DNA of 64,000 nt, taken from JBOFLG01 sp051657745. Lineage in GTDB: Bacteria; Actinomycetota; Actinomycetes; Actinomycetales; Dermatophilaceae. Positions 24,482 through 34,064 of the stretch are shown here, in pieces (position 1 is the first letter of the stretch; every line of letters starts with the position of its first letter). Position numbers and translations under genes: made by a program. The stretch is taken from contig JBOFLG010000090.1 of NCBI GenBank assembly GCA_051657745.1, positions 1-64,000 of the forward strand, given 5' to 3'. The notes beneath the pieces are model-generated. The model was given only the letters and a program-made list of their open reading frames with translations, searched no databases and was not told the origin of the DNA.

Positions 24482-25825
24482 ATGACAACCCCAGGAGCTG
24501 ACTTCGCTGTGCCACGCCATCCCGGTCACCCGCTGCGGGTCGCCCTGCTCGGATGTGGTGTCGTGGGATCGGCGGTGGCCCGGATGCTCGTCTCGAATGC
24601 CGACGACCTCGCCGCCCGCGCTGGAGCGCCGCTCGAACTGGTCGGTATCGCCGTGCGGCGGCCCGGGCGGCCACGTCCGGATGTGCCGGTCGACCCGGCG
24701 CTGTTCACCGACGACGCCATGGACCTGGTCACCCGGGCCGACATCGTGGTCGAGGTCATCGGCGGCATCGACCCCGCCCGTCAGGTGCTCCTCACCGCGA
24801 TGCGGCATGGGGCGTCGGTGGTCTCGGCGAACAAGGCCCTGCTTGCCGAGGACGGCCCTACGCTGTACGCCGCCGCCGATCAGTACGGCGTTGACCTGTA
24901 CTACGAGGCCGCCGTCGCGGGCGCCATCCCCATCCTGCGTCCGATCCGCGAGTCGCTCGCCGGAGACGACGTGCGCAAGGTCATGGGAATCGTCAACGGC
25001 ACCACCAATTTCGTTCTCGACCAGATGGATATGCGGGGTGCTGGCTTCGCCGAGACCGTGGTGCAGGCGCAGGCCCTGGGGTACGCCGAGGCCGACCCCA
25101 CCGCCGACGTCGAAGGGTTCGACGCCGCCGCCAAGGCCGCGATTCTGGCCAGCCTCGCGTTCCACACCCGGGTGTCGTCGGCACGGGTCCACCGCGAGGG
25201 CATCACCGAGGTCAGCGCCGCCGACGTCGAGGCCGCGCGCGAGATGGACTGTGTGGTCAAGCTGCTCGCGATCTGCGAGCGGGTCACCGGGCCCGACGGT
25301 GGTGACGCCGTGAGCGTTCGGGTACACCCGGCGATGGTGCCGCGCAGCCACCCGCTCGCGGGAGTCCGCGAGGCGTTCAACGCGGTGTTCGTTGAGGCGG
25401 AGGCGGCCGGCCAACTGATGTTCTACGGGCGCGGCGCGGGCGGCGACCCCACGGCATCCGCCGTGCTCGGTGACGTCATCGCGGTGGCCCGGCACCGGGT
25501 CGCCGGCGGACGCGGGCCGGGGGAGTCCGCCTACGCCGACTTGCCGGTGGTCGACATGGGCCAGGCCCTCACGCGGTATCACATCAGCCTTGATGTGGCT
25601 GACCGTCCTGGCGTCCTCGCTCAGGTGGCGGCCGCGTTTGCCGAGCAGGGCGTGTCGATCGAGACGGTGCGCCAGCAGGTGTCGCCGGGTGATGGCGCAC
25701 GGGCTCGGCTCGTGGTGGTCACGCATACCGCCACCGATGCCGCATTGTCGGCCACCGTTGACTCCCTGGCCGCGCTCGACACGGTCACCGGGGTGGCGTC
25801 GGTGCTCCGCGTGGAGGGGTCCTGA
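24482..25825 (+). CDS. hom: Homoserine dehydrogenase
   Basis: NAD(P)-dependent reduction of aspartate semialdehyde to homoserine, 447 residues from the ATG at the lysA boundary. The nucleotide fold is VALLGCGVVGSAVARML; the catalytic core contains MGIVNGTTNFVLDQM and the substrate Lys region EGFDAAAKAAILASLAF. A C-terminal ACT domain (ISLDVADRPGVLAQVAAAF) indicates feedback control, by threonine in relatives. The open frame reaches further upstream inside lysA, but that part is a shadow. Confidence 0.96.
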   Translation: MTTPGADFAVPRHPGHPLRVALLGCGVVGSAVARMLVSNADDLAARAGAPLELVGIAVRRPGRPRPDVPVDPALFTDDAMDLVTRADIVVEVIGGIDPARQVLLTAMRHGASVVSANKALLAEDGPTLYAAADQYGVDLYYEAAVAGAIPILRPIRESLAGDDVRKVMGIVNGTTNFVLDQMDMRGAGFAETVVQAQALGYAEADPTADVEGFDAAAKAAILASLAFHTRVSSARVHREGITEVSAADVEAAREMDCVVKLLAICERVTGPDGGDAVSVRVHPAMVPRSHPLAGVREAFNAVFVEAEAAGQLMFYGRGAGGDPTASAVLGDVIAVARHRVAGGRGPGESAYADLPVVDMGQALTRYHISLDVADRPGVLAQVAAAFAEQGVSIETVRQQVSPGDGARARLVVVTHTATDAALSATVDSLAALDTVTGVASVLRVEGS

Positions 25826-25826
25826 C

Positions 25827-26930
25827 ATGGCGCACCAGTGGCGCGGCGTCATCCGCGAGTACGCTGCCCGCCTCCCGAGCCTCGACGGTGCGCCGGTGGT
25901 CACCCTCCGTGAAGGCGGCACGCCGCTGGTGCCGTGCGAGTCGCTCTCCGAGCGCACCGGCGCCTCGGTCTTCGTCAAGGTCGAGGGCGCAAACCCCACG
26001 GCGTCCTTCAAGGATCGGGGGATGACGGCCGCCATCTCGGTAGCGAAGCGGCACGGCGCCCGCGCCGTGATCTGCGCCAGCACCGGAAACACCAGCGCGA
26101 GCGCGGCCGCCTACGCGGTCAAGGCGGGGATGACGTGCGCGGTGCTCGTCCCGGACGGCAAGATCGCGATGGGCAAGCTCAGCCAGGCGGTCATCCATGG
26201 GGCGACGATCATCCAGGTCGACGGCAACTTCGACGACTGCCTCACCGTGGCGCGCAAGTTGGGGGACGCGTACCCGGTGGAGTTGGTCAACTCGGTCAAC
26301 CCGGCCCGCATCGAGGGTCAGAAGACCGCAGCATTCGAGGTGGTCGACGCGCTCGGCGACGCGCCCGACATCCACATGCTCCCGGTCGGTAACGCTGGCA
26401 ACATCACTGCGTACTGGCGGGGGTACACCGAGTACGCCCAGCCGACCCCCGGCCTGGGAGGCGAGATCCTTGCGCCGGTCTCGACCCGGCGGCCGGCCAT
26501 GTGGGGGTTCCAGGCCGCCGGTGCCGCGCCGTTGGTGGTGGGCCATCCGGTCGACGCGCCGGAAACGGTGGCTACCGCCATCCGGATCGGCAACCCCGCG
26601 TCGTGGGATCAGGCCGTTGCTGCCCGGGACGAATCCGGTGGCCGCATCGACGCCGTGACCGACGACGAGATTCTCGCGGCCCAGCGGCTCCTGGCCGCCA
26701 CCGAGGGGGTGTTCGTCGAGCCCGGGTCGGCGGCGAGCATCGCCGGTCTCCTCGCAGCCCACCAGGCGGGCGACGTGCCCCGTGGCGCCACGGTGGTCTG
26801 CACCGTGACCGGGCATGGGCTCAAAGACCCGCAGTGGGCGCTGCGTCAGCCCGATGGCTCGGAGGTGGCGCCGGTGCGGGTCGCGGCCGATGTGGTCAGC
26901 GTCGCCGCGGCACTCGGGCTCGAGGGCTGA
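25827..26930 (+). CDS. thrC: Threonine synthase
   Basis: PLP enzyme turning O-phosphohomoserine into threonine, 367 residues. The PLP Lys is in NPTASFKDRGMT; the phosphate loop is PVGNAGNITAYW; ASTGNTSASAAAYA is also family-typical. The start lies one base after the hom stop. hom-thrC-thrB is the classic threonine order in actinomycetes. Confidence 0.97.
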   Translation: MAHQWRGVIREYAARLPSLDGAPVVTLREGGTPLVPCESLSERTGASVFVKVEGANPTASFKDRGMTAAISVAKRHGARAVICASTGNTSASAAAYAVKAGMTCAVLVPDGKIAMGKLSQAVIHGATIIQVDGNFDDCLTVARKLGDAYPVELVNSVNPARIEGQKTAAFEVVDALGDAPDIHMLPVGNAGNITAYWRGYTEYAQPTPGLGGEILAPVSTRRPAMWGFQAAGAAPLVVGHPVDAPETVATAIRIGNPASWDQAVAARDESGGRIDAVTDDEILAAQRLLAATEGVFVEPGSAASIAGLLAAHQAGDVPRGATVVCTVTGHGLKDPQWALRQPDGSEVAPVRVAADVVSVAAALGLEG

Positions 26931-26931
26931 G

Positions 26932-27885
26932 ATGGCCCGAGGCCCCCGCCCGGGCACGTCGGTCACGGTTCGCGTCCCGGCGAGCAGCGCCAATCTCGGG
27001 CCGGGCTTCGACGCCCTGGGCTGCGCGCTCGGTGTGTGGGATACCTGCCAGGCCACCGCGACTTCCGAGCCCGGCCTGGTGATCGTGGTCCGTGGTGAGG
27101 GTGCGGGGCAGGTGCCGCTCGACGAGCACCATCTCGTGTACCGGTCGATGCGCACCGCATGGGCCGAACTCGGCGGGGTGCCTCCGAGTGGGCTCCGGCT
27201 GGAATGCGACAACGCTATCCCGCACGGACGCGGCCTCGGGTCATCGGCCACGGCCATCGTCACCGGTGTCGTCGTGGCTCAGGCGCTGGTCGCCGTGACC
27301 CAGAACCCGGTGGATGCCGGCACACCGGTCGCGGTGGACCTTGACTGGGCTGGTGCGCTCGCCGCGCGACTCGAAGGCCACCCGGACAACGCGTGCGCCA
27401 GCGTCTACGGGGGCGTCACCCTCTCGTGGACCGACGACCCCGAGGCCGAGGCGAGTATGGTCCGGCTACCGGTTCACCCCGAGCTTGCCCCGGTGGTGCT
27501 CGTCCCGGACACCCAGCTCAGTACCGCGCGCGCTCGGTCGGTGCTGCCTCCGCAGGTGCGGCTCGCCGACGCTGCCGCCAACTCGGCACGGGCCGCACTG
27601 CTCTCGCATGCGCTGGCACTCGCGCCCGAACGGCTGCACGCGGCGACCCGGGACTGGCTGCACCAAGAGGCCCGACGGGCGTCGTATCCGCGGTCCATGG
27701 ATCTGGTTGATGCGCTGCGTGCTGCCGGGCATGCGGCTGTCATTTCGGGAGCGGGTCCGTCGGTACTGGTCCTGGCGATGCGCGGCGTCATCAGCGACGT
27801 CATTGCACGAGCCCCGACGGGCTGGCGGGTGCTGACCCCGGGCATCCCGGCCACTGGAGCTCAGGTGCTCGCCGGCCCCGGATGA
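26932..27885 (+). CDS. thrB: Homoserine kinase
   Basis: GHMP kinase phosphorylating homoserine, 317 residues. N-terminal VRVPASSANLGPGFDALG; ATP loop IPHGRGLGSSATAIV; C-terminal AVISGAGPSVLVL. It starts one base after the thrC stop. A weak 6-bp hairpin (27893-27909) 8 bases after the stop may end the operon. Confidence 0.97.
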   Translation: MARGPRPGTSVTVRVPASSANLGPGFDALGCALGVWDTCQATATSEPGLVIVVRGEGAGQVPLDEHHLVYRSMRTAWAELGGVPPSGLRLECDNAIPHGRGLGSSATAIVTGVVVAQALVAVTQNPVDAGTPVAVDLDWAGALAARLEGHPDNACASVYGGVTLSWTDDPEAEASMVRLPVHPELAPVVLVPDTQLSTARARSVLPPQVRLADAAANSARAALLSHALALAPERLHAATRDWLHQEARRASYPRSMDLVDALRAAGHAAVISGAGPSVLVLAMRGVISDVIARAPTGWRVLTPGIPATGAQVLAGPG

Positions 27886-28138
27886 GGCCCGCCCACCACC
27901 GGCTGGTGGCGTCGGGGCGCACGGTACGAACAGCCGACCGCTCCTGCACTGTCACACCCGGTGGTACTGTAAGCAAGCGCTCTTGCAGCCGGTGCCCGGC
28001 CATCGAGTCGATTCCGCCGCAAAGCGCCAACCACGTTTCGGGCTGAGCCTTCAGCAGGGTAACGACAGCTTGCCCGACGTGTCCCCCACTCACAGGCTGC
28101 ATGTCTGCGGCCACCTCAAGCGAGGGGAAGGATCCTTC

Positions 28139-29926
28139 GTGACAGACACCACCATCGAGGCGCCCGCGCCCACTGACAGCCCACGCCGTTCTGGCGCGCT
28201 CACTGCCATGCGGCTCGCCGAGCTGCAGGGCCTGGCCTCGAGCATGGGCATCGGCGGCACCGCCAAGATGCGCAAGGGCGATCTCGTCGCCGCCATCAAG
28301 GCCCGACAGAACGGGGAAAGCGTCGCCGCTCCGGTCAAGGAGCGACGTGACGAGCCCGCTCACGTGCCCACCGACAGCGCGCGCAACGGCCATCCACCGC
28401 GTGACCGTGAGGCCGATGCGGCCGTTCGCGGCCCACGCTCGGCGGCGCAGCGTGACGAACGCCCAGCACGCGAGGACGACTCAGCGCGCGAGGACAGCCG
28501 TCCTGGTGGCCGATCCGAGGATGTTCAGCGGGACCGGCACGGCGAGCGAGATCGGCAGCCTCAGCGCGACCGGCAGCAGGGGCCGCGGGAGCGTCAGCAG
28601 GAGCAGCAGGGTCCACGCGACGATGACGAGAGCCGCGGCGGGCGCCGTCGGCGCAACCGCGGGCGCAACCGCGACAAACGCCGCGGCCCGAGTCCAGCGG
28701 GCGTCGAGCAGGCCGACCCCACTGAGCCACCGATCCGCGAGGATGATGTTCTCGTGCCGGTCGCCGGCATCCTGGACATCCTCGACAACCATGCGTTCGT
28801 GCGCACCACGGGGTACCTCCCGGGCAGCAGTGACGTGTACGTCCCGTTGCAGATGGTCAAGCGTCACGGCCTGCGCAAGGGCGACGCGGTCACCGGCTCG
28901 ATCAAGGCGGCGCGCGAGGGCGAGGAGCCACAGCAGCAGACCGTCGGTTCTCGCAACAACCGTCAAAAGTACACCCCGCTCGCTCGCCTCGACACCGTGA
29001 ACGCGATGACGCCCGACGACGCGAGACGTCGGCCGGAGTTCACCAAGTTGACTCCGCTCTACCCGCAGGACCGCCTGCGGCTGGAGACCGAGCAGAACAT
29101 CATCACGACCCGGATCATCGACCTGGTCGCGCCGATCGGTAAAGGCCAGCGCGGTCTGATTAATGCGCCCGCGAAGGCCGGTAAGACAATGGTGATGCAG
29201 GTGGTCGCCAATGCCATCACGACGAACAACCCTGAGGTACACCTCATGGTCGTGCTCGTCGACGAGCGGCCGGAAGAGGTCACCGACATGCAGCGTGCGG
29301 TGAAGGGCGAGGTCATCTCCTCGACCTTTGACCGCCCGGCCGATGACCACACCACGGTGGCCGAGTTGGCGATCGAACGGGCCAAGCGACTGGTCGAGAT
29401 GGGTCATGACGTGGTCGTGCTTCTCGACTCCATCACCAAGCTCGGCCGCGCCTACAACCTTGCCGCGCCGGCGAGCGGTCGCATCCTCTCCGGTGGTGTC
29501 GACTCGGCAGCGCTGTACCCGCCGAAGAAGTTCTTCGGCGCGGCCCGCAACATCGAGAACGGCGGTTCGCTGACCATTCTTGCCACCGCCCTGGTCGAGA
29601 CCGGGTCGCGCATGGACGAGGTGATCTTCGAGGAGTTCAAGGGCACCGGCAACATGGAGCTCAAGCTGGACCGGCAACTCGCGAACCGTCGTATTTTCCC
29701 CGCGGTTGACGTCAACAACTCGGGAACCCGGCGCGAGGAGATCTTGCTCGCTCCCGATGAACTCAAGATCATGTGGAAGTTGCGGCGAGTTCTTGCGGCC
29801 CTGGACAGTCAGCAGGGGATCGAGTTGCTTCTCGACCGGCTACGCAAGACGAAAAACAACTACGAGTTCCTCAAGCAGGTGCAGCAGACCAGTTCGATCA
29901 AGCTCGAGGACGAAGACGAGTCATAG
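28139..29926 (+). CDS. rho: Transcription termination factor Rho
   Basis: Hexameric RNA helicase ending transcription, 595 residues against about 420 in E. coli. The extra length is a disordered Arg/Asp/Gln-rich segment at about residues 60-190, standard for high-GC actinomycetes and thought to widen RNA binding. Before it is the Rho N-terminal helix domain (AMRLAELQGLASSMGI). The RNA-binding domain begins near VPVAGILDILDNHAFVRTTG. The P-loop is NAPAKAGKTMVMQ; LVDERPEEVTDMQR is Walker-B adjacent. GTG start, with AAGGA six bases upstream; an upstream in-frame start at 27983 has no family match. The 253-base leader upstream may carry autoregulation, as known for rho genes, but no element can be named. 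Confidence 0.96.
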   Translation: MTDTTIEAPAPTDSPRRSGALTAMRLAELQGLASSMGIGGTAKMRKGDLVAAIKARQNGESVAAPVKERRDEPAHVPTDSARNGHPPRDREADAAVRGPRSAAQRDERPAREDDSAREDSRPGGRSEDVQRDRHGERDRQPQRDRQQGPRERQQEQQGPRDDDESRGGRRRRNRGRNRDKRRGPSPAGVEQADPTEPPIREDDVLVPVAGILDILDNHAFVRTTGYLPGSSDVYVPLQMVKRHGLRKGDAVTGSIKAAREGEEPQQQTVGSRNNRQKYTPLARLDTVNAMTPDDARRRPEFTKLTPLYPQDRLRLETEQNIITTRIIDLVAPIGKGQRGLINAPAKAGKTMVMQVVANAITTNNPEVHLMVVLVDERPEEVTDMQRAVKGEVISSTFDRPADDHTTVAELAIERAKRLVEMGHDVVVLLDSITKLGRAYNLAAPASGRILSGGVDSAALYPPKKFFGAARNIENGGSLTILATALVETGSRMDEVIFEEFKGTGNMELKLDRQLANRRIFPAVDVNNSGTRREEILLAPDELKIMWKLRRVLAALDSQQGIELLLDRLRKTKNNYEFLKQVQQTSSIKLEDEDES

Positions 29927-29952
29927 TTCTGCGCATTCCCGCCCCATCACGG

Positions 29953-29999
29953 AAACGCGAGGTTCGCACGGGTTCCGTACCCGTGCGAACCTCGCGTTT
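29953..29999 (+). terminator. Strong intrinsic-type terminator after rho
   Basis: Perfect 20-bp stem (29953-29972 with 29980-29999) and 7-base loop, ending in TTT, 26 bases after the rho stop. Part of the right arm (ACCTCGC followed by CGTG) is roughly echoed at 30008-30025. It also faces the convergent GNAT gene, so it may stop both transcripts. Confidence 0.9.
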
Positions 30000-30059
30000 G
30001 TCGTGTGGACCTCGCATTCCCGTGCGGCGCTCCAAGAGCCACCGCTCCGCTCGCTCGGT

Positions 30060-30578
30060 TCAGTTCCTCGTAACCAGGAGGCGCATCGCGGGGAATGTGC
30101 TGCGCACGAACCCGCGCGCACCGTAGATCCGCGCCCCGCCGTCGGTGGCGAAGAGGTCGACGCGGCTGACCTCGGTCTCTTCCTCGAACCAGCGCAGCAG
30201 CGCGTCGGTACACGCGGCGGCGTACCCGTAGCCTCGATGGCTCGTGAGGGTCACGACGTTGGAAACCAGCCCGACCGACCCGTGCGGCGCGGACGGCCCC
30301 GGGATCAGCGCGGTCACCTCGCCGACGGCGCACGAGACGACCGTGCCGGCGAGATCGGCGACGACGATGCGCACCCCTGCTGCCGCTACCGCGTCCACGA
30401 ACCAGTCGTGCGCCGCGAGCTGCCAGCCGGGTTCGGCGAGGTGGATACCGTTGCTGCCCATCGCCTCGAACATCGCCACCCGGAGAGTGACCAGCGCCGC
30501 CGCGTCATCCCGACCAGCGGTGCGGATGACGACCGGCGCGCCTCGGCGCGTGGCCCGGTCGGCCTCCGGCTCGGTCAA
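30060..30578 (-). CDS. GNAT-family N-acetyltransferase
   Basis: 172 residues. Acetyl-CoA dependent acetyltransferase fold: N-terminal VIRTAGRDDAAALVTLRVAMFE, central strand VGLVSNVVT and the CoA loop SHRGYGYAAACTDALLRWF (a variant of the R-G-x-G-A pattern), then FATDGGARIYGARGF. Substrate unknown. It lies 19 bases after the Pro-rich secreted protein gene and is convergent with rho. Confidence 0.88.
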   Translation of the reverse strand: MTEPEADRATRRGAPVVIRTAGRDDAAALVTLRVAMFEAMGSNGIHLAEPGWQLAAHDWFVDAVAAAGVRIVVADLAGTVVSCAVGEVTALIPGPSAPHGSVGLVSNVVTLTSHRGYGYAAACTDALLRWFEEETEVSRVDLFATDGGARIYGARGFVRSTFPAMRLLVTRN

Positions 30579-30597
30579 CGGAGCCCGGCCGACAAGA

Positions 30598-31149
30598 CTA
30601 GGACGGGCATCCCGGTGGCTGGTAGATAGAACACGGCCGGGGCGGGAGCGGGGTGGGCGATGGGGCTGGCGGGGGCGGCGGTGCTGGCGCGGTCACGGTA
30701 AGTGACACGCCGGTGGGTGCCTGGTCGATGCCGTAGTCGGTGTGGATGGTGTATACGCCCGGGGCGAGCGAAGCCACCGACACGTCCCCGGCGCCCGTGA
30801 AGCGCATGCCCCGGGGCGGACCCTGACCGAGCTGATTCTGCAACGGCACCTCACCGAGAGTGATGTTGCCCGGGTCGGCGACAATGCGGACCGTGCCGGC
30901 CGAGTTCTCGGGAAAGACGCAGACGGCGTACACATCCGCCGGGTCGGGGTAGGTCGAGATGTCCACGAACACCGATATGTCTGCGGTGCCCTGGACTATC
31001 TGGCGTTGGTCGGTCCACGTCGTGGCTTGCTCGTCGGCCCAGCACGCGAAGCCCGGCGGCCGGGACCGTGCGTCTGCGGGCGCGGTCGAAACGAGGGACA
31101 ACGTCATCGTCGCCGTGGTCACGGCGATCATCGGGCCGGTGAACTTCAT
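30598..31149 (-). CDS. Secreted protein with Pro-rich tail, function unknown
   Basis: 183 residues. A signal peptide spans about residues 1-27 (MKFTGPMIAVTTATMTLSLV, cleavage near PADA). The middle is beta-rich, with VYAVCVFPEN and SLAPGVYTIHTDYG resembling a small extracellular sandwich domain. The end is a low-complexity tail (APAPPPPPAPSPTPLPPRP) closed by a Cys pair, PCSIYQPPGC. Four Cys in total, so two disulfides are possible. I do not recognise the family. It precedes the GNAT gene on the same strand and is divergent from rpmE. Confidence 0.72.
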   Translation of the reverse strand: MKFTGPMIAVTTATMTLSLVSTAPADARSRPPGFACWADEQATTWTDQRQIVQGTADISVFVDISTYPDPADVYAVCVFPENSAGTVRIVADPGNITLGEVPLQNQLGQGPPRGMRFTGAGDVSVASLAPGVYTIHTDYGIDQAPTGVSLTVTAPAPPPPPAPSPTPLPPRPCSIYQPPGCPS

Positions 31150-31623
31150 CGATACTGTTCGCTTTCTCGTCGACGGGGCCCGGACAGGTGCCTGGGCAGG
31201 AGGTTGGGAAACGAGGCGGGCAGTTTAGCCGTGAGAAACACGACCACAGAGTATTTCGATCCGCGCCGTCGCGGCACCGAAGATTCGGTGAACACCGCGC
31301 AGAGTATGGCGCTGGATCCAGCCCTGACGGGCGCCCGACCTCGACCGTTGGATACTCGCTCCCTGCGAATTCGGTGGCGGGGGCGCGCACGCCGCCTCTC
31401 GGTCGACGCGGCCGTCGGGTCACGACGATGTGTCGCGGGAATGGCCGTACCTACGGTGCTGTTTGGGCCACGGTGTGCTGCTCTGGCACACTTGAACGCT
31501 GGACCGGTTCACGGCACCAAGTACCACCGCAGCAGCCTCCCTACGCTGGCTGCAGGTGGGCATCACGGGTGAGCAGCAGAGCGCTGGCCCCGGCCGACCC
31601 GGAGACATCCAAGGAGAACTGTC
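31150..31623. other. Intergenic region before rpmE, 474 bases
   Basis: Several open frames cross this stretch, but none has a ribosome site plus a recognisable product. It must hold the rpmE promoter and that of the divergent secreted-protein gene. AAGGAGA at about 31612-31618 is the rpmE ribosome site. I see no riboswitch or L31-type operator. Confidence 0.45.
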
Positions 31624-31839
31624 GTGAAAAAGGACATCCACCCCACGTACGCCGAGACGACGGTCACCTGCACCTGTGGCCACACGTTCAGCACCCGCAG
31701 CACCGCCGACAATGGTGTGATCCACGCCGACGTGTGCTCCAACTGTCACCCGTTCTACACCGGTAAGCAGAAGATTCTCGACACCGGTGGTCGGGTGGCT
31801 CGCTTCCAGGCCCGCTACGGCAAGAAGGCCACCTCGTAG
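31624..31839 (+). CDS. rpmE: 50S ribosomal protein L31 (zinc-binding form)
   Basis: 71 residues, GTG start. It keeps the zinc Cys set, CTCG near the N-terminus and DVCSNCHPFYTG in the middle, so it is the C+ form, which zinc-starved cells of many actinomycetes swap for a Cys-free paralogue. It lies in the conserved order rho-rpmE-prfA. Confidence 0.97.
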   Translation: MKKDIHPTYAETTVTCTCGHTFSTRSTADNGVIHADVCSNCHPFYTGKQKILDTGGRVARFQARYGKKATS

Positions 31840-31983
31840 TTCCACGGACGCGTGCCGGCTCACCCGCCAGGCGTGCGCCGGCACGCGGCGCCGGTGACCA
31901 TTGCATCGGCAGCGTCAGCGCGGCTCGCGCTAGGGCGCCTCGACCGCCGCTCCTCGACCCCTCGATGACGACCGGAGACCACC

Positions 31984-33060
31984 GTGCTCGACTCCGCCCA
32001 GGCACTCGTGGCTGAGCATGCCGCGCTCGAGCGCGAGATGGGTGAGCCCGCGGTCGTCTCCGACCCGGACCGGCTCCGCGACGTGACCACCCGCTGGGCC
32101 GCGCTCGGCCCCACGGTCACGGCGCACCAGGTGTGGCGCAGCGCGTGCGGCGACCTGGACGCGGCTCGCGAACTCGCGTCTGAGGACCCCGCGTTCGCTG
32201 TCGAGATTCCTGCTCTCGAGGATGCCGCTCGCGCCGCCGAGGAACGCCTGCGCGGTCTCCTGGTGCCGCGTGACCCGGATGACGATCGCGACATCATCCT
32301 GGAGGTCAAGGCGGGGGAGGGCGGCGAGGAGTCGGCCTTGTTCGCGGGCGACCTCCTGCGCATGTACCTGCGCCATGCCGATCGTCGTGGGTGGCGCACC
32401 GAGGTACTTGATGCCACCGAGTCCGACCTCGGCGGCTATAAGGACGTGCGGGTCGCGGTGAAGTCCCGCGGCACCCCGCAGCCGGGCGAAGGGCCGTGGG
32501 CGCGACTGAAGTTCGAGGGCGGGGTGCATCGGGTGCAGCGAGTTCCGGTCACCGAGAGCCAAGGCCGTATCCACACCAGCGCGGCAGGCGTCTGGGTGAT
32601 GCCTGAGGCCGAAGAGGTGGAGGTCCGGATTGACCCCGCCGACCTGCGTGTCGACGTCTTCCGATCCAGCGGGCCGGGCGGTCAGAGCGTCAACACCACC
32701 GATTCGGCGGTGCGGATCACGCACCTCCCCACGGGCGTGGTGGTGTCCTGCCAGAACGAGAAGAGCCAGCTGCAGAACCGCGAGGCCGCGGTCCGGGTGC
32801 TCCGCGCTCGCCTGCACCAGATCGCGCAGGACGAGCGCAACGCCGCCGATGCCACGGCCCGCGCCGGTCAGGTCCGCACCGTGGACCGGTCCGAGCGGAT
32901 CCGCACCTACAACTACCCGGAGAACCGAATCAGCGACCACCGCACCGGGTATAAGGCGTACAACCTTGATGTGGTGCTCGACGGCGAGCTCGACGCCGTC
33001 ATCCAGTCGGCCGTGGACGCCGACGAGGCCGCCCGCCTCGCCGCCGTGGCCGACCGCTGA
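31984..33060 (+). CDS. prfA: Peptide chain release factor 1
   Basis: Reads UAA and UAG stop codons, 358 residues, GTG start. The codon-recognition tripeptide is Pro-Val-Thr in QRVPVTESQGRIHTS (Pro-Ala-Thr in E. coli). The catalytic GGQ is in SSGPGGQSVNTTDSA; its Gln is methylated by PrmC, encoded next. The C-terminal TYNYPENRISDHRTG is standard. Confidence 0.97.
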   Translation: MLDSAQALVAEHAALEREMGEPAVVSDPDRLRDVTTRWAALGPTVTAHQVWRSACGDLDAARELASEDPAFAVEIPALEDAARAAEERLRGLLVPRDPDDDRDIILEVKAGEGGEESALFAGDLLRMYLRHADRRGWRTEVLDATESDLGGYKDVRVAVKSRGTPQPGEGPWARLKFEGGVHRVQRVPVTESQGRIHTSAAGVWVMPEAEEVEVRIDPADLRVDVFRSSGPGGQSVNTTDSAVRITHLPTGVVVSCQNEKSQLQNREAAVRVLRARLHQIAQDERNAADATARAGQVRTVDRSERIRTYNYPENRISDHRTGYKAYNLDVVLDGELDAVIQSAVDADEAARLAAVADR

Positions 33061-33131
33061 GCCGACCGGATGACGATGCCCCCGCGCGGCGCTCAGACAC
33101 CCGCCGACGCGTCGTCGAGACCGCGGCACCG

Positions 33132-34028
33132 ATGACGGCCCAGTCGCCGCGACCAACGATCGCCGAGGCGGTGGCCCGGGCGCGTGCCGCGTTCGGGGAG
33201 GTCGGCATCGCGTCGCCGGACGCCGACGCAGTCGAGTTGGCGGCGTTCGTGCTTGGGAGCGATGGCGCAGACGTGCACCGCCGGATCGTGCTGCGCGACT
33301 CCGCTGACGCAGGCTTCCTTGACCGCTACGACGGGCTCGTCGAGGAGCGGCTCTCGCGCGTCCCGCTCCAGCACCTCACCGGGCGGGCGCACTTTCGCCG
33401 GCTCACCCTCGCCGTCGGCCCCGGCGTGTTCGTCCCGCGGCCGGAGACTGAGGTCGTCGCCGGATTGGCGATCGACGCTACTGCCGGCGTGGACTCACCC
33501 GTGATCGTTGACCTGTGCACCGGTTCGGGAGCGCTCGCGCTTGCGATCGCCGACGAGGTTCCCAGTGCCCGGGTGTACGCGGTCGAGCTGTCGCGGGACG
33601 CCCATGCCTGGGCAGAGCTGAATATCGCGAGCGGTGCGGGCGGTCTCGGGGCCGGGATCGAGCTGCGGCTCGGTGACGCGACCGCCGCCTTTCCCGAGCT
33701 GGACGGCACCGTCGACGTCGTGGTGAGTAACCCGCCGTACATTCCCGACGGCGCAGTGCCGCTCGATCCGGAGGTGCGGGACCATGACCCCGAGCTCGCA
33801 CTCTACGGCCGGTCGGTCGACGGGCTCGCGGTGCCGACGGCAGTCGCTGCCCGCGCGGCGGTCCTGGTGCGCCCAGGTGGTGTGCTCGTCATGGAACACG
33901 CTGACACGCAGGGCGAATCGCTGGCGAGCGTGCTGCGAGGGTCCGGCCGGTGGGTCGACATCGCTGATCACCGAGACCTCACCGGACGCCCCCGAGCGGT
34001 CGTCGCAGTTCGACGTGACCGACGATGA
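33132..34028 (+). CDS. prmC: Release-factor glutamine methyltransferase (PrmC/HemK)
   Basis: SAM-dependent methylation of the GGQ glutamine of release factors, 298 residues. The N-terminal helical domain has PLQHLTGRAHFRRLTL, leading to VFVPRPETE; the SAM loop is DLCTGSGALALAIA; the catalytic motif is VSNPPYIP. It follows prfA by 71 bases and precedes tsaC, the usual arrangement. Confidence 0.96.
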   Translation: MTAQSPRPTIAEAVARARAAFGEVGIASPDADAVELAAFVLGSDGADVHRRIVLRDSADAGFLDRYDGLVEERLSRVPLQHLTGRAHFRRLTLAVGPGVFVPRPETEVVAGLAIDATAGVDSPVIVDLCTGSGALALAIADEVPSARVYAVELSRDAHAWAELNIASGAGGLGAGIELRLGDATAAFPELDGTVDVVVSNPPYIPDGAVPLDPEVRDHDPELALYGRSVDGLAVPTAVAARAAVLVRPGGVLVMEHADTQGESLASVLRGSGRWVDIADHRDLTGRPRAVVAVRRDRR

Positions 34029-34064
34029 CAAGCCGGCCACGGGCGAGCCCCTAGGCTCATCTCC

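Noticed and set aside
28310..28720. Long Arg/Asp/Gln-rich insertion in Rho as a novel domain
   Set aside because: Standard for Rho of high-GC actinomycetes.
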